A stretch of 11,754 bases of DNA from Salinicoccus sp. UBA3372 (lineage in GTDB: Bacteria > Bacillota > Bacilli > Staphylococcales > Salinicoccaceae), in the NCBI GenBank assembly GCA_002360325.1, contig DEQG01000049.1, positions 8,086 through 19,839 on the forward strand, written 5' to 3'. Positions 1-6,505 of this stretch are shown one piece after another (positions within the stretch are counted from its first letter, which is position 1; each line of letters begins with the position of its first letter). The notes under the pieces are model-generated. The model had not been told where the DNA came from. It searched no databases and saw only the letters and a list, made by a program, of their open reading frames with translations. Made by a program: the position numbers and the translations under genes.

Positions 1-110
1 GTGTCTTCCGGTGAGCCATAAAGACGGGACTCGATGGCAGTCTGCGAGTACGTCTTGCGTTTTTGGCGCAGTTTATCTCTTAGCTTTGAAATTTCTTTTT
101 TATCTCTCAT
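1..110 (-). CDS. divIB: Cell division protein DivIB/FtsQ, N-terminal part only
   Basis: This is the first 36 codons of a gene that runs off the left edge. It reads MRDKKEISKLRDKLRQ, then a further lysine/arginine-rich stretch. A strongly basic cytoplasmic tail of this kind precedes the single membrane helix in DivIB, the Gram-positive FtsQ. DivIB is known to join FtsL and DivIC in the divisome that controls septal peptidoglycan synthesis. The ATG is preceded by AGGCGGTGA, one mismatch from a full Shine-Dalgarno sequence, about 9 nt upstream. It lies 20 nt after the murD stop, so it is surely in the same transcript. The POTRA and beta domains are outside the window. Identification rests on position in the dcw cluster plus the basic tail, not on a domain match. 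Confidence 0.82.
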   Translation of the reverse strand, partial: MRDKKEISKLRDKLRQKRKTYSQTAIESRLYGSPED

Positions 111-130
111 CTTTATGGCTCACCGCCTTT

Positions 131-1465
131 TTAGTAGATTTTATGAAAGCCTTCTTTATAGTGGTCGCCGCGCGCTTCGTAATCCTTATACTGATCCCAG
201 CTCGCACATGCGGGAGAAAACAGCACAATTTCACCGTCTTCTGCGATTTCTTTCGCTTCGAGCACTGCATGATAAGGATTTTCAGCGACGCTTACTGCAA
301 TATTTTCATCTTTGGCAAATTCGGTTAAAGCGGGTGCCGTTTCGCCGTATGCAATCAGATGCTTGACGCGGCCGGCATGCTTTTTCAACTCACCGAACGA
401 CTGGCCCCTGTCGAGTCCGCCGGCAATCCATACGGTCGGCGCTTCGAAACTGTCGAGCGCGAATGATGTTGCCAGATTGTTCGTCGCCTTTGAATCATTA
501 TAGTATTTGACACCGTCTATCATGCCGAGATACTCCATACGGTGTGGAATGCCGCCGAATGTTTTCAGCGTTTTGACGATGGCATCGTCGGACACACCGA
601 ACTGTTTGACAGCAATGACTGCAGCCAGTATATTTTCATAGTTATGGTCGCCTCTTAAAAGCACATCGTCAATATCGATCAGCTTCGTATCTTCATAGTA
701 GATTGCATGATCTTTGATATATGCATCTGCCTGACCCTCGCCGGTGAAATACTTGATTTCCGCCGGACCGGAGTAATTATCCAGAAACGACTTCTGCTGA
801 CGGTTGAAAACGACCGTATCCGATTCAGTCAGATTGTTTAATAAAGACAGCTTGGCATTCACATATTCCTCTTTCGAGGAATGGTAGTCCATATGTGCTT
901 CATAAATATTTGTCAGCACCGCGACATCCGGCTTGAAGCTGCTTACGCCCATCATCTGGAAAGATGACAGCTCCATAACGAGCACACTGTCCTCGTCCGC
1001 CTCAAACGCCGCTTCACTTGCCGGATAGCCGATATTGCCGCAGAGAATCGGTTTTTTATTGTCATTATCCATCATTTCGCCGATCAGGTGTGTGACGGTC
1101 GTTTTGCCATTCGTCCCGGTAATCCCGATAATGCCTGCGTCGGTGATGTCTTTCGTCAGCTCGACTTCTGTGATGATCGGGATGCCGCGCTCCATCGCCT
1201 CCTGGATGAATTCAATCTTGTAAGGTATGCCAGGGTTTTTGATGATCAGTTCGGCATCGTTCAGAAGGCTGACCGGGTGATGGCCGTCGACGATTTCGAC
1301 TCCCTGCCCTTTCAGCAGCTGTCTGATACTTTCATCGGCAAATATTTCGTTTGTCGTCAAGACGACATTTGCGCCGAAACGAATCATCGTGTTGACGGCA
1401 CTTCGGCCGCTTCTGCCGTATCCGAGCACAATGACTTTTTTGTCTTTGTATTTATTATGACTCAT
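131..1465 (-). CDS. murD: UDP-N-acetylmuramoyl-L-alanine--D-glutamate ligase MurD
   Basis: MurD is the cytoplasmic ATP-dependent ligase that adds D-glutamate to UDP-MurNAc-L-Ala in peptidoglycan precursor synthesis. The 444-residue product has the normal family length. Visible features are the N-terminal Rossmann-like UDP-binding segment GYGRSGRSA (15-23), the ATP P-loop GTNGKTT (117-123), ELSSFQ (165-170), the metal/ATP-site region with H191 in NIYEAHMDYH, and K205, the expected carbamylated lysine. NDSKATN (323-329) and SPACASWDQ near 417-425 belong to the C-terminal ligase domain. The NIYEAHMDYH form is typical of staphylococcal MurD. The ATG directly abuts the mraY TAA with no spacer. A GGGAGG Shine-Dalgarno sequence lies inside the end of mraY, 7 nt upstream, which suggests translational coupling. 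Confidence 0.97.
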   Translation of the reverse strand: MSHNKYKDKKVIVLGYGRSGRSAVNTMIRFGANVVLTTNEIFADESIRQLLKGQGVEIVDGHHPVSLLNDAELIIKNPGIPYKIEFIQEAMERGIPIITEVELTKDITDAGIIGITGTNGKTTVTHLIGEMMDNDNKKPILCGNIGYPASEAAFEADEDSVLVMELSSFQMMGVSSFKPDVAVLTNIYEAHMDYHSSKEEYVNAKLSLLNNLTESDTVVFNRQQKSFLDNYSGPAEIKYFTGEGQADAYIKDHAIYYEDTKLIDIDDVLLRGDHNYENILAAVIAVKQFGVSDDAIVKTLKTFGGIPHRMEYLGMIDGVKYYNDSKATNNLATSFALDSFEAPTVWIAGGLDRGQSFGELKKHAGRVKHLIAYGETAPALTEFAKDENIAVSVAENPYHAVLEAKEIAEDGEIVLFSPACASWDQYKDYEARGDHYKEGFHKIY

Positions 1466-2428
1466 TTAAAGTCCTCCCAGCAGAATTCCGATCACACCTG
1501 CGACTGCACCTGTCGTCCAGAATACAGCGACTATTTTCCATTCACTCCATCCAAGCAGCTCGAAATGGTGGTGAATCGGTGTCATCTTGAATATTCTTTT
1601 TCCAGTGAGTTTGAATGATGCCACCTGCAGCATGACGGATGCGGTTTCGATGACGAACACTGCACCGATGAAAAGCAGCAGCAGACTGTTGTTGATCATG
1701 ATCGAGACGATACCGACCACACCGCCGAGGGCGAGTGAACCTGTATCTCCCATAAACAGCTTTGCAGGGTATTTATTATAGATCAGGAAACCGAGCAGCG
1801 CACCGATGATGATGCACAGGAACAACACGATTTCATATTCATGGTACATCGATGCAATCGTCAGAAACGCACCAAATGCGATGATTGACGTTCCGGTCGC
1901 AAGGCCGTCCAGCCCGTCCGTCAGGTTGACGGCGTTGCTGAATCCGACCAGCCAGAATATAATCCACAGCACAAACAGGAATCCGAGCGGAATAGACAAT
2001 TCCGTCCCCGGTATATGAATGCTGTTTGTAATGTCCGGAATCCAGTTGGCCATTATGATGTAAACGATGATCGACACCGCAATCTGCGCGATGAATTTCT
2101 GCTTTGATGTCAGTCCGGTATTATCCTTTTTGACGACGATGATATAGTCGTCGATGAAACCGATCAGGCCGAAGCCGATCGTCACGATGATCAGTACGAG
2201 CATCTTGTATATGTCATCGACAAAAAACAGTGCGGCCAATGCGAGCAGTATCGTCGGAATCAGGTAAGTCAGCCCGCCCATTGTCGGCGTGCCGGTTTTT
2301 GCCTGATGGGACTCAGGTCCCTCTTCCCTGATCGACTGGCCGAACTTCATACGCTTCAACAGCGGAATTGTGACCGGCACTAAAATTGCAGTAAGTGCAA
2401 ATGCGAGTATTAAAAATATAAGATTCAT
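1466..2428 (-). CDS. mraY: Phospho-N-acetylmuramoyl-pentapeptide transferase MraY
   Basis: MraY is the integral membrane enzyme that moves phospho-MurNAc-pentapeptide from UDP onto undecaprenyl phosphate to make lipid I. The 320-residue protein has about ten hydrophobic helices and all the family signatures. These are KTGTPTMGG (44-52), the Mg-binding aspartates in FIDDY (91-95), NLTDGLDGLATG (168-179), GDTGS (227-231) and PIHHHFE (284-290). Two ATG codons are adjacent at the start. The second (first base 2428) is preferred because AGGAGG at 2434-2439 lies 5 nt from it but only 2 nt from the first (2431). It also gives the usual MNxxF beginning. The pbpA stop codon lies within the Shine-Dalgarno element. 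No unusual residues are seen. Confidence 0.96.
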   Translation of the reverse strand: MNLIFLILAFALTAILVPVTIPLLKRMKFGQSIREEGPESHQAKTGTPTMGGLTYLIPTILLALAALFFVDDIYKMLVLIIVTIGFGLIGFIDDYIIVVKKDNTGLTSKQKFIAQIAVSIIVYIIMANWIPDITNSIHIPGTELSIPLGFLFVLWIIFWLVGFSNAVNLTDGLDGLATGTSIIAFGAFLTIASMYHEYEIVLFLCIIIGALLGFLIYNKYPAKLFMGDTGSLALGGVVGIVSIMINNSLLLLFIGAVFVIETASVMLQVASFKLTGKRIFKMTPIHHHFELLGWSEWKIVAVFWTTGAVAGVIGILLGGL

Positions 2429-2433
2429 CATAT

Positions 2434-2440
2434 CCTCCTA
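2434..2440 (-). promoter_or_regulatory. mraY Shine-Dalgarno fused to pbpA stop codon
   Basis: On the minus strand the pbpA TAG stop (2438-2440) is the first part of TAGGAGG. Terminating ribosomes therefore sit on the mraY ribosome binding site. The placement decides the mraY start in favour of the second of two tandem ATGs. Coupling is inferred from geometry only. Confidence 0.7.
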
Positions 2441-4609
2441 GTCATTTGGGTCATTTGACGATAATGTGATGTTGATCTCACTGCCTTCTTCAATCGGAGC
2501 ACCGGCTTCGACCGACTGCTCACTGACGTATCCTTCACCTTCGATCGTGATATCCACACCTGCAAAATCTCCAAAAATTATTGCTTCACGTTTTGACAGA
2601 CCGCTTAAGTCCGGCATTGTTGCCTGTCCGTCCGTTTTGACGAAAAATGTGTCATACGGCAGCAGCGCGTTATTTTTCGGGTAATGGTCATCAATTTCTC
2701 CGCCCTCGCCGATAACGACCTGATGGATCGATTCATCTTCTGGCAGCGCCGCTTCATCCATTCTCTGGCCCGTATAATCTTCCACAGGGACCAGCTCGGC
2801 AGTCGACTCTTCATCCTGTGAACCGACCTCCAAATATTTGAGCGTACGTTCCATCAGCGGGTTGAAACCGTGCATCACACCGTAATCCCAAGTGTCTTCC
2901 TTATTTTTTGTTGCGAGCTTGATGCCGTAGTAAATGATTACTTCCGGATCATCTTCCGGCGCATAGCCGATGAACGAAGTCAGAAACTCATAGTCGCCGG
3001 TCATATAGCCACCGTTTTCAGGGTCGATGATCTGTGCGGTTCCGGACTTGCCGGCCACTTCATAATCATCCAGCTGATACTGCGGGTTACGCTCCATGGA
3101 ACCGCCGACGAATGTATTGATTTCTTCCTGCGTCTTTTCTGCCGCTTCAGGGCTGATGACCTGTCTTACGACGGACTCTTTTCCATCATACAGCACTTCA
3201 TCCGTATTCGGATCTGTTATCGAGTCGATGACATAAGGTTTTTTCATTTCGCCGCCATTCAGTATGGCAGTCATCCCCTGAATCATCTGAATCGGAGTCA
3301 CTGTCGAAGTCTGTCCGAATGATGTCGTCTTACGCTGCAGTTCCTCGTCCCAGGCAATGACACCCGGCACTTCACGCGGAAATTCCGAATCCGTCGTCTG
3401 CCCGAAACCGAAGTCCTGATAATATTCGAGCATCTTGTCTTCGCCCACTTTATCCTGAAGTATCATCATCAGTGCGTTAGAAGAATACTGCATACCCTCA
3501 TTATAAGTGATATTTCCCCAGCCTTCAGGTTCCCAATCGTAAATTGTGTGTCCGCCGACATCAAATTCACCGGATTCAAACGTCATATCCGGCTCATATT
3601 CACCCGCATCGATTGCGGCGGCAAGACTGAACACTTTGAATGTCGAGCCCGGCTCAAATGAATACTGGTAGAGCATATTCAACCAGCTGTTGCCGAATCC
3701 TTCACGCGTTCTCGGATTGAAGGAAGGTCTCTGTCCGGACCCCAGAATCTCACCGGTTTCAGCATCCGCAACGACTGCAAACAGCTCTTCCGGTTCAAAA
3801 TGTTCTTCCATCTCATCAAGAGAGTCTTCCAGATACAGCTGGATGTTCGAATCGATCGTCAGATGGATATCCGCACCGTCTTCAGGCGCCTTCACCTGGT
3901 TTTGAGTATTCGGCACTATGTACCCCCAGACATCCTGAGTATAACCTGTCGACCCGGGCTCACCGGAAAGTACATCCTCATAAGCACGTTCCAGCCCCAT
4001 CTGTCCGAACAGTCCTCCGGTCTCCTCATCCTGTTCTGCATAACCCACAAGATGCGAAGCAAAGTTGCCGTTCGGATAGAAACGCTTAGTTTCCGCTACA
4101 AAATAAAAACCGCTGACACCTGAATCCTCATCCGCCTGAATTTCTTCCAGTGTTTGCTTTTCATTATAGGAAATGTCTATGCCGGCTCTGCCGAGCTCGA
4201 CCTGGAAACGGCCCTCCTCAATTCCTTTGTCAATTTTCTCAATCACTTCATCTTCATCCATATCCAGTACTTCATTAAGTACAGATGCCACTTTTTCCTT
4301 ATCTTCAACGTGATTCGGATAGTCCTCATCAATGATTAATGCGACACGGTAAGCTTCCATATCACTCGCGAGAATATTGTTATCACGGTCGGTGATATCG
4401 CCCCTTTCTCCATGATTGACTGCCGTTCTTGAAAATTTTTCATGTCCATGTGCGACCAGATCTTCATCTTCCAGTGATTTTCCGATCATCAAATATGAAA
4501 ATTGCCAGAATATCAAAAGAAAAAGCACTCCTATACCTAGATATATTAGGAGCGCACCTACTGAAAATGATGTCGTTCTATTCATGAACTTTACTTTAAT
4601 TTTTGCCAT
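2438..4609 (-). CDS. pbpA: Penicillin-binding protein 1, class B transpeptidase with two PASTA domains
   Basis: PBP1 is the division-specific D,D-transpeptidase that cross-links septal peptidoglycan outside the membrane. The 723-residue form has a short basic tail, one membrane helix at about 16-43, and a dimerisation/pedestal domain to about 240. The transpeptidase domain follows with STFK (322-325, catalytic S322), SSN (376-378) and KSGT (521-524). Two C-terminal PASTA domains lie at about 600-660 and 661-717. Size and layout match staphylococcal PBP1. An upstream in-frame TTG (4621) would add four residues. The ATG at 4609 is preferred because it gives the family start MAKxK. No strong Shine-Dalgarno sequence precedes it: AAAGG is 12 nt away. 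The start overlaps the end of ftsL by 14 nt, so re-initiation after ftsL is likely. The extracytoplasmic part is notably rich in Asp and Glu, in keeping with a salt-tolerant host. Confidence 0.95.
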   Translation of the reverse strand: MAKIKVKFMNRTTSFSVGALLIYLGIGVLFLLIFWQFSYLMIGKSLEDEDLVAHGHEKFSRTAVNHGERGDITDRDNNILASDMEAYRVALIIDEDYPNHVEDKEKVASVLNEVLDMDEDEVIEKIDKGIEEGRFQVELGRAGIDISYNEKQTLEEIQADEDSGVSGFYFVAETKRFYPNGNFASHLVGYAEQDEETGGLFGQMGLERAYEDVLSGEPGSTGYTQDVWGYIVPNTQNQVKAPEDGADIHLTIDSNIQLYLEDSLDEMEEHFEPEELFAVVADAETGEILGSGQRPSFNPRTREGFGNSWLNMLYQYSFEPGSTFKVFSLAAAIDAGEYEPDMTFESGEFDVGGHTIYDWEPEGWGNITYNEGMQYSSNALMMILQDKVGEDKMLEYYQDFGFGQTTDSEFPREVPGVIAWDEELQRKTTSFGQTSTVTPIQMIQGMTAILNGGEMKKPYVIDSITDPNTDEVLYDGKESVVRQVISPEAAEKTQEEINTFVGGSMERNPQYQLDDYEVAGKSGTAQIIDPENGGYMTGDYEFLTSFIGYAPEDDPEVIIYYGIKLATKNKEDTWDYGVMHGFNPLMERTLKYLEVGSQDEESTAELVPVEDYTGQRMDEAALPEDESIHQVVIGEGGEIDDHYPKNNALLPYDTFFVKTDGQATMPDLSGLSKREAIIFGDFAGVDITIEGEGYVSEQSVEAGAPIEEGSEINITLSSNDPND

Positions 4610-4979
4610 GTCTTTCAACAACCTTTACATTGCCGTTGTCTAAATCTAGACCCAGCTCACCAGCTTTCCCGTAAATTCTATCATAGGATGCCAAATGTGT
4701 CACTTCCGTATTCAACTCATCGATCTCACCATTTTTCGTCGCAATTTCACTTTCTACGTTTGTGATTTCACTCTGCAGCTCATAAGCATCCATCTTTGAA
4801 GAAAGTACAAAGACCGCAGCAACGGTAATCAATATCATCAATGTGAGATAAATGATCGCTTCGCCCCGTTTGATGCCGACGACTTTGCTTTTCGTACGCG
4901 TTCCGGCACTTGATTTCGTCTGACTCTGGTCATTCGGTTTTGTATTTGGTATTGCTTGACGATACCTTTCTACTGCCAT
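4596..4979 (-). CDS. ftsL: Cell division protein FtsL
   Basis: FtsL is a small bitopic divisome protein that pairs with DivIC through a coiled coil and helps activate the septal synthase. The 127-residue product has a hydrophilic, lysine-rich N-terminal tail (1-38) and one membrane helix (about 40-60). The conserved junction SSKMDAYELQ and a heptad-like coiled coil (about 64-95) follow, with a short C-terminal tail containing RIYGKAGELGLDL and NVKVV. These pieces match staphylococcal FtsL. The ATG giving MAVERY is chosen over an in-frame GTG at 4988, because AGGA lies 10 nt before the ATG but only 1 nt before the GTG. It starts 12 nt after the rsmH stop and overlaps pbpA by 14 nt. Confidence 0.92.
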   Translation of the reverse strand: MAVERYRQAIPNTKPNDQSQTKSSAGTRTKSKVVGIKRGEAIIYLTLMILITVAAVFVLSSKMDAYELQSEITNVESEIATKNGEIDELNTEVTHLASYDRIYGKAGELGLDLDNGNVKVVERHGKN

Positions 4980-4989
4980 CGTTAACACA

Positions 4990-4994
4990 TCCTA
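4990..4994 (-). promoter_or_regulatory. ftsL Shine-Dalgarno overlapping rsmH stop codon
   Basis: The rsmH TAG stop (4992-4994) forms part of ATAGGATGTG, whose AGGA (4990-4993) is the only ribosome binding signal for ftsL. The same ten bases occur at the mraZ/rsmH junction. The motif is short (four bases) and the spacing to the ATG is 10 nt, so initiation is probably weak and coupled to rsmH translation. Confidence 0.6.
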
Positions 4995-5921
4995 TTTCTG
5001 TTTCTCTGCTATTCTTAATTTCGCACTGCGCGCTCTCGGATTGTTTTCCAGTTCTTCACCATCGGCCAGGATCGGTTTGCGGTTGATTCTTTTGAGGTCC
5101 GGCTGATATTCCTCAGGAATGACAGGCAGTCCTTTTGGCAGTTCCGGCCCTTTTTCATACTCTACGAACATCTGCTTGCAGATTCTGTCTTCCAGTGAAT
5201 GGAATGTGATGACAGACACTCTGCCATCCTTGTTTAAAATTTCAATCGCCGCTTCAAGCGAACGTTCAAATACACCCAGTTCATCATTCACTGCGATTCT
5301 GAGCGCCTGAAACACCCTTTTCGCCGGGTGGCCGCCTGTGCGTCGGAACTTGTGGGGTATTTGGGACTTTATTATTTCTGTCAGTTCGGTCGTCGTTTCT
5401 ATGTTCTGTTCTTTTCTTCTTCTTTCGATTTCCCTTGCGATCCGCTTGGAGAATTTCTCTTCACCGTATCTGAAGAAAATACTGACAAGCGCCTCATAGG
5501 AATAAGTATTTACAACTTCATACGCATCCAGAGACTGGGACTGGTCCATCCTCATATCAAGCCTCGCTTCTCTTGTATGGGAAAAACCACGCTCTGTAAT
5601 ATCGAGCTGAGGGCTTGAAACACCCAGGTCATACATGATTCCGTCAATTTTTTCTATATCCAAAGCTTTCAATTCTTCTTTCAGATTTTCAAAATTACTG
5701 TGTACAAGAGTCAATCTTTCATCATCTTTAAATTTTTTCTGCGCATATTCAATCGCATAAATGTCCTGGTCGAATGCGATCACTTTGCCGGTTGTGACTT
5801 TACTGAGCAGATATTCAGTATGACCGCCGCCGCCTAAAGTGGCATCCACATAAATTCCGTCTTCCCTGACATTGAGACCGTCCACTGTTTCTTCTAATAA
5901 TACCGTGTCATGACTGAACAC
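4992..5921 (-). CDS. rsmH: 16S rRNA (cytosine(1402)-N(4))-methyltransferase RsmH (MraW)
   Basis: RsmH uses S-adenosylmethionine to methylate N4 of C1402 in the decoding centre of 16S rRNA. The 309-residue product is full length. It shows the SAM-binding loop [15 protein letters not shown] (25-39), the acidic FDQD (50-53), and [11 protein letters not shown] (97-107). It also has RGGHPA-type motif [19 protein letters not shown] (196-214), ITFHSLEDR (238-246) and the C-terminal RARSAKLR (296-303). The start is GTG. No other in-frame start lies between it and an upstream stop, and the conserved histidine H4 requires it. An out-of-frame ATG two bases upstream is better spaced from the AGGA. The gene begins 11 nt after the mraZ stop. 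Confidence 0.95.
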   Translation of the reverse strand: MFSHDTVLLEETVDGLNVREDGIYVDATLGGGGHTEYLLSKVTTGKVIAFDQDIYAIEYAQKKFKDDERLTLVHSNFENLKEELKALDIEKIDGIMYDLGVSSPQLDITERGFSHTREARLDMRMDQSQSLDAYEVVNTYSYEALVSIFFRYGEEKFSKRIAREIERRRKEQNIETTTELTEIIKSQIPHKFRRTGGHPAKRVFQALRIAVNDELGVFERSLEAAIEILNKDGRVSVITFHSLEDRICKQMFVEYEKGPELPKGLPVIPEEYQPDLKRINRKPILADGEELENNPRARSAKLRIAEKQK

Positions 5922-5930
5922 ATTGTCACA

Positions 5931-5935
5931 TCCTA
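5931..5935 (-). promoter_or_regulatory. rsmH Shine-Dalgarno overlapping mraZ stop codon
   Basis: The mraZ TAG (5933-5935) is embedded in ATAGGATGTG. The AGGA at 5931-5934 lies 9 nt from the rsmH GTG (5921) and 7 nt from an out-of-frame ATG (5923). That ATG opens only a nine-codon frame ending in TAG. The arrangement suggests coupled and possibly damped translation of rsmH, which is inference. Confidence 0.6.
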
Positions 5936-6364
5936 TAAATCAAAGTCTATTAAGTCTTCTGCTATATCTTCAAAGTTTTCCTCAGAGTCCGAATAAAAAT
6001 CTGACCACTCTTCTGAATCCCAGATTTCAATACGGCTGGAAACACCAATTATTGTGCAATCTTTTGAAAGCCCTGCATAAGTGCGTAAATTTTGGGGGAT
6101 ATTGATCCGTCCCTGCTTATCCACCTCGACGACAGTCGCGCCAGAGAAGAATAAACGCATGAATTTACGGGCATCACGTTTTGTCAGCGGCAGGCTTTTC
6201 ATTTTTTCTTCAATGCGGGACCATTCTTCATGTGTGTAGCCAAAGAGACATTTATCAAGGCCTCGTGTAATTACAAACTGCTCCGATAAATCGTCGCGAA
6301 ACTTACTTGGAACGATCATTCTGCCTTTTGTATCGAGTTTATTGTTAAATTCTCCCATGAACAT
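5933..6364 (-). CDS. mraZ: Transcriptional regulator MraZ
   Basis: MraZ is a ring-forming DNA-binding protein with two AbrB-like (SpoVT-AbrB) swapped-hairpin domains. In E. coli and Mycoplasma it is known to bind direct repeats upstream of its own gene and control the dcw operon. The 143-residue product has the two copies of the signature: [13 protein letters not shown] at 11-23 and [13 protein letters not shown] at 82-94. A helical linker lies between them and an acidic tail ([16 protein letters not shown]) ends the protein. The ATG giving MFMGEF is chosen over an in-frame GTG at 6373. It matches the universal MFMGE start and has AGGTGG 5 nt upstream. It is the first gene of the division operon, with a candidate operator 30-53 nt upstream. 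Confidence 0.96.
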   Translation of the reverse strand: MFMGEFNNKLDTKGRMIVPSKFRDDLSEQFVITRGLDKCLFGYTHEEWSRIEEKMKSLPLTKRDARKFMRLFFSGATVVEVDKQGRINIPQNLRTYAGLSKDCTIIGVSSRIEIWDSEEWSDFYSDSEENFEDIAEDLIDFDL

Positions 6365-6393
6365 GGTATCCACCTGCCTCTATTAATAAATTA

Positions 6394-6417
6394 CCACATC
6401 CCGCCACTTTCCACCAC
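6394..6417 (-). promoter_or_regulatory. Candidate MraZ operator: three GTGG direct repeats, 10-bp period
   Basis: The minus strand carries GTGG at 6414-6417, 6404-6407 and 6394-6397, exactly ten bases apart, reading GTGGTGGAAA, GTGGCGGGAT, GTGGTAATTT. The E. coli MraZ box is three TGGGN repeats with 5-nt spacers, which is also a 10-bp period. The same helix face and the position just in front of mraZ fit autoregulation. The repeats start 2 bp after the -10 element and would cover the transcription start and early leader, so bound MraZ would block initiation or clearance. Repeat content is seen directly; the function is inferred from the family. Confidence 0.75.
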
Positions 6418-6419
6418 AA

Positions 6420-6448
6420 ATTATACAAAATAACCGGCTGTAATTTAA
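6420..6448 (-). promoter_or_regulatory. Candidate sigma-A promoter for the mraZ/dcw operon
   Basis: A perfect TATAAT -10 element lies at 6420-6425. A weak -35 hexamer, TTAAAT, lies 17 bp upstream at 6443-6448. Transcription would start near 6413, giving a leader of roughly 50 nt. The poor -35 and good -10 are compatible with a regulated promoter. It lies between the bshC terminator and mraZ. Confidence 0.6.
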
Positions 6449-6450
6449 AT

Positions 6451-6489
6451 AAAATAAAAAAAGCGGCTTTCTAATTTTTAGAAAGCCGC
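6451..6489 (-). terminator. Rho-independent terminator of bshC
   Basis: A perfect 12-bp stem (GCGGCTTTCTAA pairing with TTAGAAAGCCGC, 6463-6489) has a 3-nt loop. On the minus strand it is followed by a long T-rich run (6451-6462). It lies 16 nt after the bshC stop and isolates the dcw operon from bshC read-through. Confidence 0.93.
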
Positions 6490-6505
6490 CGGCTGAATGG
6501 TGTTG

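Noticed and set aside
1088..1618. A 176-residue open frame on the plus strand opposite murD/mraY
   Set aside because: It is antisense to two clearly conserved genes, spans their junction, has no ribosome site, and its translation resembles no family.
2870..3322. A 150-residue open frame opposite pbpA
   Set aside because: It is a shadow of the transpeptidase coding region with no start signal.
6434..6495. CCGGCTG occurs twice, 55 bp apart, around the bshC terminator
   Set aside because: A seven-base repeat with no further similarity; chance is the simplest explanation.
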